Numbered from the stretch's first letter, positions 36,166 to 45,405 are shown. The stretch is DNA of 64,000 bases from Lacticaseibacillus porcinae (GCF_003946305.1 NZ_RHNS01000008.1:62001-126000), one strand, 5' to 3'. Notes: a model not told the origin generated them from the sequence alone. A program made the numbers and translations.

Positions 36166-36730
36166 AATTTTTCTCTCCTGTATGAATGTTGCGAATAAAT
36201 TTTGCTGGAACGCCTGCGACTAAGGTGTTGGCGGCCACATCTTTGGTGACGACTGCACCGGCGGCGACGATAGCATTTTCGCCAATGGTCACACCGGGAA
36301 CGACGGTGACGTTGGCACCTAGCCACGCGCCTGATTTGATGTGGACGGATTTTAAGACTAAGTCACGGCGATGGGCAGGGTCTTCGTTGTGATTGACTGA
36401 AATCAACGTGACCCGTGGACCAAGGAGGACGTCATCGTCAATAGTGATGCCACCGAGATCGACGAAGAAATTCTCACGATTGATGAAGACCCGCTCACCG
36501 ATTTGAGTGTGACGACCGAAATCGGTTTGAAAAGGGGGATTGAGAGTTGCGCTTTGGGGAAATTCACTTCCCAGAATTTTTCCCATGATTTCACGACGCT
36601 TTGCCTCAGTGGTGGCTTGATTCAATTGAATCAAGTCATTCCCGGTTTCAGCGACGATTTGATCAACTGCTTTGGATGTTTCGCCACCCCAAGCCACTGG
36701 ACCGGCATCGATCAATTTATCTAAGTCCAT
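36152..36730 (-). CDS. Hexapeptide-repeat O-acetyltransferase (LacA/Maa-like)
   Basis: This 192-residue left-handed beta-helix acetyltransferase shows hexapeptide repeats (ITIDDDVLLGPRVTLI, VTVVPGVTIGENAIVAAGAVVTKDV), the catalytic His in SVNHNED and the family end LVAGVPAKFIR. The family moves acetyl from acetyl-CoA to sugars such as galactoside or maltose. AAGGAGG lies 8 nt before the ATG. It is the first gene of the LysR-controlled operon and its promoter carries the operator at 36783-36795. Confidence 0.88.
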   Translation of the reverse strand: MDLDKLIDAGPVAWGGETSKAVDQIVAETGNDLIQLNQATTEAKRREIMGKILGSEFPQSATLNPPFQTDFGRHTQIGERVFINRENFFVDLGGITIDDDVLLGPRVTLISVNHNEDPAHRRDLVLKSVHIKSGAWLGANVTVVPGVTIGENAIVAAGAVVTKDVAANTLVAGVPAKFIRNIHTGEKNYDQK

Positions 36731-36757
36731 CTTGATGACCTCCTTGTTGATGTGTTT

Positions 36758-36797
36758 ATCTTAAAACCAGCGACGCCCTATGTCTAATACTTAGATT
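36758..36797 (-). promoter_or_regulatory. LysR operator over the acetyltransferase operon promoter
   Basis: On the minus strand TAGACA (36781-36786), a 17-bp spacer and TAAGAT (36758-36763) form the promoter. The perfect palindrome TCTAA-TAC-TTAGA (36783-36795) overlaps the -35. The 18-bp string ATGTCTAATACTTAGATT is identical to that upstream of the aldo/keto reductase at 38616-38633. Confidence 0.8.
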
Positions 36798-36836
36798 GGA
36801 TGATATACTATGCGTAAAACGTATGGAGATGCGAAA

Positions 36837-37718
36837 ATGGAATTACGCGTGTTGCGATATTTTCTAATGGTGGTCAATGAACGTAATATCTCTCGAGCTG
36901 CCGAGCAACTGCATGTGTCTCAACCCACGATCTCACGCCAACTCAAGGACTTGGAAGCCGAACTTGGCATCAGTTTGTTTGAACGTGGCAGTCGCCAAAT
37001 CGAATTGACTGAAGCAGGGGAGTATTTTGCCAATCAAGCGCGACAAATTGTTCTGCTTGCAGATAAAACTGTCGCAAATGTCAATCAAACCCAAGCAATC
37101 ACCGGAAGCATCTTGATCGGCAGCGCCGAAGCCCCGATGATGACCACCGTTGCTAAAGCCATCGCTCAACTCGGACAAACGGCACCAAATGTTCGCGTGG
37201 GGATCTATAGCACTGATGCTAACGATGTGGGACAACGGTTGAAAGCCGGTATCTTTGATTTTGGTGTGGTGATGGAGCCGACGGAAAAAAACGATAATGA
37301 CTTTCTTCGCTTACCTGGGACGACAGCTTGGGGAGTGCTGGTCCGACGAGATTCGCCTTTAGCTTCAAAGCATGCGCTAGCGGTTTCAGATCTGGTCGAT
37401 CAGCGAGTGATCATGTCACAACAACAAGGTAGTATCGCGTTATTAGATGATTGGATCGGGACCAGCGATGTGCAACTCAATACCGTCGCCACGTATAATT
37501 TGCTGTATAATGCGTCGATCATGGTGGCAGCAGGCGTTGGGATCGCGTTGTGTTTAGATGGCATTATCAATACCGCACAATCAGATCTACGCTTTATCCC
37601 GTTGGCGCCGCGCTTGGAAGCCAAAGCCAGTTTGATTTGGCCGAAGCATTCGCCATTGTCGCCTGCCGCGACGGCATTTTTAAAGGAATTACGGGAGTTG
37701 TTGCCTAGCGATCATTGA
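36837..37718 (+). CDS. LysR-family transcriptional regulator
   Basis: This 293-residue regulator has the N-terminal helix-turn-helix NISRAAEQLHVSQPTISRQLKDLEAELG and an effector domain beginning GSILIGSAEAPMM. I use the ATG at 36837 (MELRVLRYF) because GGAG is 8 nt upstream and LysR proteins open this way; the frame itself opens at 36810. It lies between two promoters carrying the same palindrome, so it is the obvious regulator of the acetyltransferase operon and the aldo/keto reductase. Its 3' end overlaps the convergent reductase gene by 7 bp. Confidence 0.9.
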   Translation: MELRVLRYFLMVVNERNISRAAEQLHVSQPTISRQLKDLEAELGISLFERGSRQIELTEAGEYFANQARQIVLLADKTVANVNQTQAITGSILIGSAEAPMMTTVAKAIAQLGQTAPNVRVGIYSTDANDVGQRLKAGIFDFGVVMEPTEKNDNDFLRLPGTTAWGVLVRRDSPLASKHALAVSDLVDQRVIMSQQQGSIALLDDWIGTSDVQLNTVATYNLLYNASIMVAAGVGIALCLDGIINTAQSDLRFIPLAPRLEAKASLIWPKHSPLSPAATAFLKELRELLPSDH

Positions 37719-38563
37719 ACAAAGGTGAGGTTGTGGAGGCGATAAGCTTCTTTGCAAGTGGCGATATCTAAAATCAATGGTTTGCCAGTATCAAGCGCAT
37801 TGATTTGTTGCATGTCACCCTCGGTTAAGTGAAAGTCATCGACCGCAAAGTTTTGGCGAATACGGGCGAGGTGCACCGATTTAGGAATTGCGATGATCCC
37901 TGATTGCATCAACCAACGCAAGGTGACTTGGGCCGGAGTCTTGTGATATTGGTCACCGATCGCAGTTAATGTCGAATCTGTGAATAAGTGATGTTGGCCT
38001 TCTGCAAAAGGTGCCCAAGCCATTGGCGAGATGCGATATTTCGCCATTAAGGCTTGTACCTCGCGACGTTGTGAAAAAGGATGCAGCTCGATTTGGTTGA
38101 CTGCTGGAACAATATCGAATGATTCGATCAAGTCGACGAGCCGATCAGGTAGGAAGTTGCAAACGCCGATCGCACGAATTTTTCCTGCTTGATACAAGTC
38201 TTGCATCGCCCGCCAACTGCCAAAGTAGTCGCCATAAGGCATATGAATGAGATACAAATCGAGATAGTCGGTTTGCAGATTGTCCAAGGTCTTTTGAAAT
38301 GACGCCATGGTTTGCTCGTAGCCTGCATCTTGGATCCATACTTTGCTGGAAATAAAAATATCTTCGCGGGCGATCCCTGATTTCGCGATCGCTTTGCCGA
38401 CTGCTTGTTCGTTTCCGTAGCATGCGGCAGTATCGATCAAGCGATAACCAGTTTGCAGGGCATCCAAAACGCTTTGTTCGCACTGGATTAAATCGTCGAT
38501 TTGAAAGACGCCGAAGCCGAGTTGTGGCATCGTGACGCCGTTGTTAAGTTGAAGTTGATTCAT
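37712..38563 (-). CDS. Aldo/keto reductase
   Basis: This 283-residue NADPH-dependent reductase of the AKR5-like bacterial group has the catalytic tetrad: Asp in RLIDTAACYGNE with its Tyr, Lys in SSKVW, and His in LIHMPYG. IAIPKSVHLARIRQN near residue 230 is the cofactor phosphate site. Members reduce small aldehydes and ketones such as methylglyoxal. A LysR operator stands 56 bp upstream of the start, at the same spacing as in the acetyltransferase operon. No dedicated terminator is seen, since it converges directly on lysR. Confidence 0.9.
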   Translation of the reverse strand: MNQLQLNNGVTMPQLGFGVFQIDDLIQCEQSVLDALQTGYRLIDTAACYGNEQAVGKAIAKSGIAREDIFISSKVWIQDAGYEQTMASFQKTLDNLQTDYLDLYLIHMPYGDYFGSWRAMQDLYQAGKIRAIGVCNFLPDRLVDLIESFDIVPAVNQIELHPFSQRREVQALMAKYRISPMAWAPFAEGQHHLFTDSTLTAIGDQYHKTPAQVTLRWLMQSGIIAIPKSVHLARIRQNFAVDDFHLTEGDMQQINALDTGKPLILDIATCKEAYRLHNLTFVQ

Positions 38564-38593
38564 GAGTTGACCTCCATAAGTGATTCGTTGACT

Positions 38594-38633
38594 AGCTTAC
38601 GGAGAACGCCAGACAATGTCTAATACTTAGATT
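38594..38633 (-). promoter_or_regulatory. LysR operator over the aldo/keto reductase promoter
   Basis: TAGACA (38617-38622), a 17-bp spacer and TAAGCT (38594-38599) on the minus strand, with the palindrome TCTAA-TAC-TTAGA at 38619-38631. The layout matches the promoter at 36758-36797 base for base over 18 bp. Confidence 0.8.
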
Positions 38634-38664
38634 AAACAGATAAGTATACATTTAGGTTATAACG

Positions 38665-38706
38665 CATCCAAAAACACCTCGGATCGCGGCTGATCCAAGG
38701 TGTTTG
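38665..38706 (-). terminator. Terminator of a vanished VOC gene
   Basis: AAACACCTCGGATC / GATCCAAGGTGTTT is followed on the minus strand by a T run. Only the gene remnant at 38710-38790 lies upstream of it. Confidence 0.6.
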
Positions 38707-38709
38707 AGG

Positions 38710-38790
38710 TTATTCGAATGGCTCGTCATATCACAAGGAGTTGCCATCGGGATCTAGTAGTGTGTCAACCGCCTGAAGGTTTCCTCAGTA
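38710..38790 (-). pseudogene. Remnant of a glyoxalase/VOC-family gene C-terminus
   Basis: The minus strand reads AVDTLLDPDGNSL, a stop, then YDEPFE and a second stop. DPDGNxL is the C-terminal signature of vicinal-oxygen-chelate proteins (glyoxalase/bleomycin resistance). A TGA also lies upstream in frame. No N-terminus remains. Confidence 0.45.
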
Positions 38791-38830
38791 TTGCTGATGA
38801 ACAGACTCAAAGTAAATTGAAAACTTTTCC

Positions 38831-38861
38831 TTGCCTTAAACCTATGTTGAAGGTCTAATCT
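38831..38861 (+). promoter_or_regulatory. MerR-type promoter with 19-bp spacer
   Basis: TTGCCT, a 19-bp spacer, and TAATCT. The spacer holds an ACCT / AGGT inverted repeat. Overlong spacers of this kind are the hallmark of promoters activated by MerR proteins through DNA untwisting, and the operon encodes a MerR protein. Confidence 0.7.
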
Positions 38862-38886
38862 CTATTTTGCACATGAAAAGGAGATT

Positions 38887-40026
38887 ATGATGACAACAAA
38901 AAAATTCCCATTAGCAGGTTTGATTGCATTAGCTTTATCCGGATTCTTAGCGATCATGACCGAAACGTTACCTGCTGGATTACTGCCTGAAATTTCGCAA
39001 AGTTTAAATATCACTACTGGTGCTGCCGGTCAATTGGTGACGTTATATGCATTTGGTTCGATCCTCGCGGCAATTCCTGTAATCGGCGCAACGAAAAGCT
39101 GGACGCGTAAGCATTTGTTTATGACTGCGATTGCCGGATTTTTTTTATTTAATACCTTAACGGCAATCTCAAATGCCTACTGGTTGACACTCATTGCGCG
39201 TTTTATGGTCGGTATTGCTGCCGGTGTGGTGTGGGGGATGTTAGCTGGGTACGCTCGGCGGATGGTTTCAGAAGCGCTTGCCGGTCGGGCGATGGCAATT
39301 GCTTTAGTGGGGACTCCAGTGGCATTATCCTTTGGTGTCCCAGCAGGCACTTGGTTAGGCAACTTAGTCGGTTGGCATGCAGTATTTGGCATCATGTCAG
39401 GCTTTGCCGCGTTATTATTTGTTTTTGTCTGGGGAGTATTACCGGACTTTGCTGGCGTGAAAGGTAATGCCGAGGTCACTTATCGCGCGGTTTGGCAAAC
39501 CAAAGGCGTTCGCCCATTATTGTTGGTGACCTTGTTTTGGCTAGGCGCGCATAATATCTTTTATACGTATATTGCGCCTTTTCTCGCCACTCGCCATATC
39601 CAACATGTCGATGTGACATTATTGATTTTTGGTATCGCCGCACTGGTTTCAATCATCTTGACAGGGATCTGGATCGATCAACATTTGCGGCCATTAGCAG
39701 TGGCGTCATTGGGCAGTTTCGTGATTGTAGCCGTTTTATTAGCGATTGTCCATGACCCTGTAGTGACGAATATTCTGGTCGGCGTGTGGGGGTTATCATT
39801 TGGTGGTGCGGCCACCTTGTTGCAAACAGCACTAGGTCAGCGTGTGAACAACGACGCCTTGGATCTAGTGATGTCGTTAAACGCCACAGTGTGGAATATT
39901 TCAATCGCCGGTGCTGGTATGATCGGTGGGTTGCTGGTCCAAAGCGGACATGTCATACTGATCCCATGGTTAGTCGCAGTGATGGCAATGTTCGGGTGGT
40001 TGATCGTCATCAAACACCTGAAATAG
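38887..40026 (+). CDS. MFS transporter, DHA1-like (12 TM)
   Basis: This 379-residue efflux transporter resembles the arabinose-efflux / chloramphenicol-resistance (YdhP/AraJ-like) group. It has twelve membrane helices, the opening SGFLAIMTETLPAGLLPEIS and the RFMVGIAAGVVWG motif. Two tandem ATGs occur; the second, at 38890, has the better spacing to AAGGAG. It is co-transcribed with merR (gap 9 bp) from a MerR-type promoter, so the transported compound or a related one is likely the inducer. Confidence 0.87.
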   Translation: MMTTKKFPLAGLIALALSGFLAIMTETLPAGLLPEISQSLNITTGAAGQLVTLYAFGSILAAIPVIGATKSWTRKHLFMTAIAGFFLFNTLTAISNAYWLTLIARFMVGIAAGVVWGMLAGYARRMVSEALAGRAMAIALVGTPVALSFGVPAGTWLGNLVGWHAVFGIMSGFAALLFVFVWGVLPDFAGVKGNAEVTYRAVWQTKGVRPLLLVTLFWLGAHNIFYTYIAPFLATRHIQHVDVTLLIFGIAALVSIILTGIWIDQHLRPLAVASLGSFVIVAVLLAIVHDPVVTNILVGVWGLSFGGAATLLQTALGQRVNNDALDLVMSLNATVWNISIAGAGMIGGLLVQSGHVILIPWLVAVMAMFGWLIVIKHLK

Positions 40027-40035
40027 GAGGACAAT

Positions 40036-40512
40036 ATGACTTATCGAATCGGTGAAGTGGCTAAAAAATTAGGCATTTCAACTTCTGCGTTGCGTTTCTA
40101 CGACGCCCATGGATTATTACCTTTTGTTCAGCGTGATGCGCAAGGAAACCGCGAATTCACCGATAATGATTTGAACTATTTGGATGTTATTACTGTGTTG
40201 AAAAAAAGTGGGGTCCCAGTGGCAACAATTGCTGATTTCATCAAGTTGTGTATGCAAGGGGATGACACGCTAGTGCAACGCTATGCTTATCTCGAAGATA
40301 CTGAGCAAGCGTTAGATGAACAGATCCGCGCCTTAAAGCGCCAAAAAGCCTTTTTGAAATTCAAACAATGGTACTACCAAACTGCCATTGAGGCTGGGAC
40401 AGAGACGATTCACTTTAAAGCTGGCACCCATGATTTTGACCCTGAAGCCAAACGTGAGTATCTGCGGTTGCATCCTGAAGCTGTTGACTTTGCTCATTTT
40501 GTAGAAGACTAA
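40036..40512 (+). CDS. MerR-family transcriptional regulator
   Basis: This 158-residue regulator has the MerR winged helix YRIGEVAKKLGISTSALRFYDAHGLLP, a second helix pair (FTDNDLNYLDVITVLKKSGVPVATIADF) and the dimerisation coiled coil around DEQIRALKRQKAFLKFK. There are no C-terminal metal-binding cysteines, so an organic ligand is likely. The C-terminal extension FDPEAKREYLRLHPEAVDF is unusual. TAGGAGG lies 5-6 nt before the ATG. It should activate the operon promoter at 38831. Confidence 0.9.
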   Translation: MTYRIGEVAKKLGISTSALRFYDAHGLLPFVQRDAQGNREFTDNDLNYLDVITVLKKSGVPVATIADFIKLCMQGDDTLVQRYAYLEDTEQALDEQIRALKRQKAFLKFKQWYYQTAIEAGTETIHFKAGTHDFDPEAKREYLRLHPEAVDFAHFVED

Positions 40513-40513
40513 A

Positions 40514-40553
40514 AAAATCCGCTGCAAGGATTCAACTTGCAGCGGATTTTATT
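40514..40553. terminator. Bidirectional terminator, merR and MMPL genes
   Basis: AAAATCCGCTGCAAG / CTTGCAGCGGATTTT is a perfect 15-bp stem with A and T runs on both sides. Confidence 0.9.
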
Positions 40554-40559
40554 GTTCAA

Positions 40560-43500
40560 TTAATCTTTTTTCCGATCGTAAGTCAAAGTGATGCCTGCAG
40601 ACATGGTGATCGGCAACACAAAGACTAAGATCGTCAGGCCGATCATCACTGCGATCGCGACTTGAATCAAGGTCAACACACCGGATGGCATTAACGCTGC
40701 GAAAGTCCCACCTAAGATGATCGCCGCAGAGATCACGACAGCACCGATGACACCGGCTGCTTGGGTGATGGCAACGCGAGGTCTTGATTCAACCCCGAAT
40801 TCGCGATATTTCATCATTAAGAAAATACTGTAGTCAACGCCTAATGCGATCAACATGATGAAAGCAAAGAATGGGGTGGTCCAAGTCAAGTGTGGCTGAC
40901 CTAAGATCACTGTGCTTAAACCGCGAGTGATGGTCAATGAAGCAAAGTAAGCAAACAACAAGCTTAACAAGATATAAACCGGTTGAAGCAACGAATGGGT
41001 GACGAAGATCAACGCAATGGCGATCCCAATCACCATGATCGCTGCGGTGCGCATGAAGTCGCTGGTGGCCACAGTCTTGGTATCAGAGGTGAAGGAAGTT
41101 TGGCCGCCGACTGCGACTTTTGCATCTTTCAAGCTGGTGCCTTTAAGTTGATTCTTCACTTCTTTTTGCAAACTGTTGACCTTGCTCAAGGCTTCAGTAG
41201 AAGAAGGATCAGCTTTTAACACGACAGTTAATTGCGTGGCGGTTTGATCTTTAGATAAGTATTGATCAAGTGCCGGTTTGAAGGCTTTGCTCTTCAACGT
41301 GGCTTTGGGAATGTAGAATTCTTTTGCCGTCGTCGATTGTTTCAAACCAGTCAAATAACTGTTTGCGTGGGTGACGCCAGTGTTGATCTGGGTCAAACCG
41401 CTAGTCGCAGCGCCTAAGCCAGTTTGCAAAGTTTTCATCTGGGTAGTCAATCCTGAAAGCGTGGTGTACATGGTTTGTTGCCCATCACGAACTTGGACTA
41501 AACCTGCAGTTAATGATGGGACAGAAGCGTTGAGTTGGTTAGCACCAGTTGTCAATTGTTGGGCACCGCTAGTTAAACTTCCAGAGTTAGCACTCACTTG
41601 ACTGACCCCTGAAGCGACTGTGTTCACGCCAGTGACATATTGATCGACACCACTAGATAAGGTTGAAAGTTGTTGCGTCATGCTAGAATTGCTGATCGTT
41701 TGTGCGATCGTGGTTTGATCGGTTAAATCAACGCCTGAACCATTGACCCCTTGGTTGAGTTGCTGAGCAATGGCAACAGCGTCATTGGAATTCGACTGCA
41801 AAGTCTTTAAACCATTTTGTAATTGGGCAAAGGCAGTGGCCACTTGACCGAGTTGATCAGCTTGCGTGGACAAATCATCCGCTTGATCAAGCATGTTTTC
41901 AGCAGAATTCATCAAGGCTTTGGCATTGGTCAGTTCTGACTTTAATTCGTTGATCTCATCGTCAGAAGGTAAAACAGCAGCTAATTTGTTAAGTTGGGTG
42001 AGGTCAGGCATGGTGAAGTTGCTCGTTTGACTTGCCATTTCAGTCATTTGCGTCGTATTTTTTTGCAAATTATTGGCCAAGTTGGCATTGGCCTTCGTCA
42101 AAATGGTTTGTGCAGCTTGTTTAGACGCTGTTGACGCGCGGTCATCATCGATGATCGATTGCGCGGCAGTGATGATCGCACGTTCGGTACTAGTAGCGGC
42201 GATATTGCGCATCATCACTTGCGTCATTGAGGACTTCACGATATTTAACGTGGTTTGTAAAGCACTTGCTTTGGTTTGCAAGGTACTGAGATCAGTTTTC
42301 GCACTTTGCAGTTGGTCGATCAATTTCAATGCGGCATCCAGTTGCGGTTCCAACTTTTTGGCTGATGCTAATTGCGTGCGCATCGTTTCAGATTCTGATG
42401 CCAGCGTTGTTAATTGATTTTGCGCGGCACTCAGTTGATCAAGTGAACCAGTTTGACTAGATAATGCAGAATTGATTTGCGAGATCCCACCATTGATGCC
42501 AGTGGTATAAGCCGTTAAGCCCGCGACTGCTAATGGCAATTGCGATGTTTGTTGCGTCAGCGTTGAGATCCCAGCTGTCAATTCACCAGACTTATAAGAA
42601 AGTTGCGTGGTACCAGCGTTGATTTGCGCAACGGCATTAGTGTATTGGCCTAAACCATTTTGTAAGGTGTTAGCACCGGTTGCCAGTTGCGTGGTGCCAC
42701 TGTGTAATTCGTTTGAACCATTGATCAATTGGTCAGTGCCAGAGATTAACTGTTTGACCCCGTCTAATCCGCTTTGCATATCAGCAGACGCCAATTGCGA
42801 TTGTGCAGACTTTAAGCCGCTGTTGATTTGTGAAATACCGGCGTGGGCTTGACCCATCCCAGTAGTGACGGTGTTCAGTTGCTTTTTGACATATAAGCCT
42901 GAGATCTCGCTACCACCTGGTTGCGTTACTGACGTTACGGTTTTAATGTCAGGGTCTTGTTTGAGCTTACGGGTGAGTTGATCGATGACTTTCAAGGTTC
43001 CGTTGTTATTGAGTTTGTGATCAGATTGAATGTAAATCGTTGAAGGCTCGGCAGTCCCTTTGGAAAAATGCTTCTGGATCAGCTCAAAGCCTTGTTTGGC
43101 AGGCGCATTATCGCTTAATTCAACGACAGTGTCGTAATTCAAGTCGTTGTTGTAAAGCAACGCCACCGGTACTGCGCAACCGAGCATCAACAATACCGCG
43201 ATGATTGGATGTAAGACTGATTTTGCAGATAACCACTGCCAAAGCTTGGAGTGGCTGGCACCGGAGAAATTCTTCACCGGCCAAAACATTTTCTCACCTA
43301 AAGTCGCCATGAAGAAAGGATTCAGCGTTAATAACACGAGCAGCAAAATCGCGATCCCAACGGCGACACCGACGGCTGAGCGATAAATCGAGAACTTCGC
43401 CAGGCCTAAGACGCTAAAGCCGATCAAAACAGATGATCCACTATATAAAATCGTGTGGCCAGCAACTTTGACTGCATGTTTCGTTGCTTCCAGCTTGTCG

Positions 43501-44294
43501 AGCCCTGACGCAAGTTCTTCTTTGAATTGGTCATACAATAAAATATTGTAATCCGTCCCGATCCCAAACAAAATCACGACCATGAACGCTTGGGTGAAAG
43601 CCGATAGCGGAAAGCCGAAGTGTTTAACTAGGTTCATCACCACACTTAAACTCGTCAACATGGCCACGCCGACAGCGGTCAGTGAGATCACCGGGACGAT
43701 CGGTGAGCGGAAGACAATGATCAACACCACGAAAATGAAAATCGCGGCGATCACTTCGGTTTTTTGAATGCCGGCTTCAGTGGCTTCATTGAACGATTCG
43801 TTTAAAATATCTCCGCCAGTGACTGAAGTGGTGACGTTGTGGGTTTTGACGGCTTTGGTCAATTGATCCGTCATCGCTTGTACCGTGGTGTGCTTGCTGA
43901 CCATCAATTGGACGATTTGGGTGGTGCCATCTTTAGAGACCAGCTGCTTTTTGGTTTCGGCGTTATCAGTTGGTGCCATGATACTGGTGATGTGATAACG
44001 TGAGCGATTGTTTTGTAGTTTCTCAATGGTGGCGTTGATGCTGGTTTGTTGCGCTTTGGTGAGTTTGTCGTCGCCATTAGAGAAAACGACTGCGACTTGA
44101 CGAGCATTGCTTTGGCCTTTGCCCCATTTATTTTGAATTGCAGTGGCGACTTGGCTTTGCATGTTGGCAGGAATGGTGGTGTTGCCGTGGTCGCGCACTA
44201 AAGCGGTGATATTTGGCATGCCGATCATCGCTGCTAAGCACACCACTACCCAGACGATCAAAGCGGCGCCATGGTGTTTGAAGAACTTTTGCAT
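40560..44294 (-). CDS. MMPL/RND-superfamily transporter with YhgE-like extracellular domain
   Basis: This 1244-residue membrane protein has two MMPL/RND-type membrane blocks. The first contains VVILFGIGTDYNILLYDQFKEEL; the second, near the C-terminus, contains LIALGVDYSIFLMMKYREFG. The GxDY motif in membrane helix 4 carries the proton-relay aspartates. Between them lies a very long extracellular coiled-coil region full of Ser/Thr/Gln heptads (SGTTQLATGANTL and many like it), as in YhgE/Pip proteins. Such proteins export lipids or hydrophobic compounds. It is the second gene of the TetR-controlled operon, 15 bp after the amidohydrolase. Confidence 0.88.
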   Translation of the reverse strand: MQKFFKHHGAALIVWVVVCLAAMIGMPNITALVRDHGNTTIPANMQSQVATAIQNKWGKGQSNARQVAVVFSNGDDKLTKAQQTSINATIEKLQNNRSRYHITSIMAPTDNAETKKQLVSKDGTTQIVQLMVSKHTTVQAMTDQLTKAVKTHNVTTSVTGGDILNESFNEATEAGIQKTEVIAAIFIFVVLIIVFRSPIVPVISLTAVGVAMLTSLSVVMNLVKHFGFPLSAFTQAFMVVILFGIGTDYNILLYDQFKEELASGLDKLEATKHAVKVAGHTILYSGSSVLIGFSVLGLAKFSIYRSAVGVAVGIAILLLVLLTLNPFFMATLGEKMFWPVKNFSGASHSKLWQWLSAKSVLHPIIAVLLMLGCAVPVALLYNNDLNYDTVVELSDNAPAKQGFELIQKHFSKGTAEPSTIYIQSDHKLNNNGTLKVIDQLTRKLKQDPDIKTVTSVTQPGGSEISGLYVKKQLNTVTTGMGQAHAGISQINSGLKSAQSQLASADMQSGLDGVKQLISGTDQLINGSNELHSGTTQLATGANTLQNGLGQYTNAVAQINAGTTQLSYKSGELTAGISTLTQQTSQLPLAVAGLTAYTTGINGGISQINSALSSQTGSLDQLSAAQNQLTTLASESETMRTQLASAKKLEPQLDAALKLIDQLQSAKTDLSTLQTKASALQTTLNIVKSSMTQVMMRNIAATSTERAIITAAQSIIDDDRASTASKQAAQTILTKANANLANNLQKNTTQMTEMASQTSNFTMPDLTQLNKLAAVLPSDDEINELKSELTNAKALMNSAENMLDQADDLSTQADQLGQVATAFAQLQNGLKTLQSNSNDAVAIAQQLNQGVNGSGVDLTDQTTIAQTISNSSMTQQLSTLSSGVDQYVTGVNTVASGVSQVSANSGSLTSGAQQLTTGANQLNASVPSLTAGLVQVRDGQQTMYTTLSGLTTQMKTLQTGLGAATSGLTQINTGVTHANSYLTGLKQSTTAKEFYIPKATLKSKAFKPALDQYLSKDQTATQLTVVLKADPSSTEALSKVNSLQKEVKNQLKGTSLKDAKVAVGGQTSFTSDTKTVATSDFMRTAAIMVIGIAIALIFVTHSLLQPVYILLSLLFAYFASLTITRGLSTVILGQPHLTWTTPFFAFIMLIALGVDYSIFLMMKYREFGVESRPRVAITQAAGVIGAVVISAAIILGGTFAALMPSGVLTLIQVAIAVMIGLTILVFVLPITMSAGITLTYDRKKD

Positions 44295-44309
44295 ATTGGG
44301 GGTTGCCTC

Positions 44310-45368
44310 CTAAAGGTGGAAAAGCTGCGTAGCGTTGTCAGTGAGGATCTCTTGTTTTAATTCAGGGGTCAAGATATCGGCGCCATTTATCATTTGGACG
44401 ATCATGTCTAGCATCATTGGCACTTGTTGCAGTTTTTTGAAATGTTCGTAGAAATGATCGAATTTATGTGCTGTGGCTACCAATTGCCGCTTTTTGTCGG
44501 CTTTCGGATCTTCGGCGTTGGTGATCACACTGAGCAGTTGACTGGACAACGTTGCGCTAGTGTATGGAATGTCGCTACCGTATAAAATATGTTTTTCGTC
44601 GGTCAAGGTCATCAGCATCGGCAACTGCCGTGGGAATACCGCACCAGCAGTGTCGAAGTAGACATGTTTCATTGCCGCAAACATATCGGATTGATATTGT
44701 TCTTTGACAAACGTGGCATCGCGATCAGCGAGGATGCCTAAGAAGGCACCGGCATGTGGGACGATCAATTGAATGTCTGGGAAGCGATCGAAGAAGTGAT
44801 ATTTCAACAAGTTCATGAACGTCATCGTGGTATCGATGAAAAAGCCCATTAATGGCGTCGGCATGTCGATATTCACATTCATCGGCAACGCTGCTGGTTG
44901 ATTAGGATGCAACGCCACGACGGCATGGGCATCATTGAGGCGTTGGTACACTTCATCAAAAATCGGGGTCCCAAAGTAAATGCCGCGGGTGTTGGTCGGT
45001 ACCGTGAAGCCGCGAGCGCGATGTTTCAACGCCCAGTCGATTTCTGCGACGGATTCGCTAGTGTAAGGCAAAGGCAGTGAAGCTAAGTACCCGAGTTGAT
45101 CAGGATGGGCAATGCTGAGTTGTTCGCCTTCAACATTTGATTGCCGCGCGATTTCTAACGTTTCCGCTTTGTCGCCGAAGTTGAAATGTGGCGAAGACAA
45201 TGACAATAGTGAATAGCTGATATGGTTTTTGGCCATGAAGTTCAAAGTGGTCGCCGGCTTCCATGATGGCGTTGGCCAACCATCAGGATCACCTGGAATG
45301 TGGCGGTTTAAAGCGTCGGTATAAATTTTAGGTAAGTAGTGTGTGTGAACGTCGATAATGTCTGACAT
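44310..45368 (-). CDS. Metal-dependent amidohydrolase, ACMSD-like
   Basis: This 352-residue TIM-barrel hydrolase or decarboxylase of the amidohydrolase_2 family has metal ligands in DVHTHYLP (HxH at the N-terminus), ALHPNQ, VPHAGA and GSDIPY (final Asp). The layout matches aminocarboxymuconate-semialdehyde decarboxylase and related gamma-resorcylate-type decarboxylases. The substrate is unknown, but an aromatic acid is plausible. The ribosome site is weak (GAGGG). It is transcribed divergently from tetR through a gap with two matching operators. Confidence 0.85.
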   Translation of the reverse strand: MSDIIDVHTHYLPKIYTDALNRHIPGDPDGWPTPSWKPATTLNFMAKNHISYSLLSLSSPHFNFGDKAETLEIARQSNVEGEQLSIAHPDQLGYLASLPLPYTSESVAEIDWALKHRARGFTVPTNTRGIYFGTPIFDEVYQRLNDAHAVVALHPNQPAALPMNVNIDMPTPLMGFFIDTTMTFMNLLKYHFFDRFPDIQLIVPHAGAFLGILADRDATFVKEQYQSDMFAAMKHVYFDTAGAVFPRQLPMLMTLTDEKHILYGSDIPYTSATLSSQLLSVITNAEDPKADKKRQLVATAHKFDHFYEHFKKLQQVPMMLDMIVQMINGADILTPELKQEILTDNATQLFHL

Positions 45369-45390
45369 GATAAAACCCTCTTTTTTAAAA

Positions 45391-45405
45391 TGAACACGCT
45401 GTTGA
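45391..45405. promoter_or_regulatory. TetR operator O1 (amidohydrolase side)
   Basis: TGAACA-CGC-TGTTGA differs from the perfect palindrome of O2 by one base in the left arm and one in the centre. It lies 22 bp upstream of the amidohydrolase start. Confidence 0.65.
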
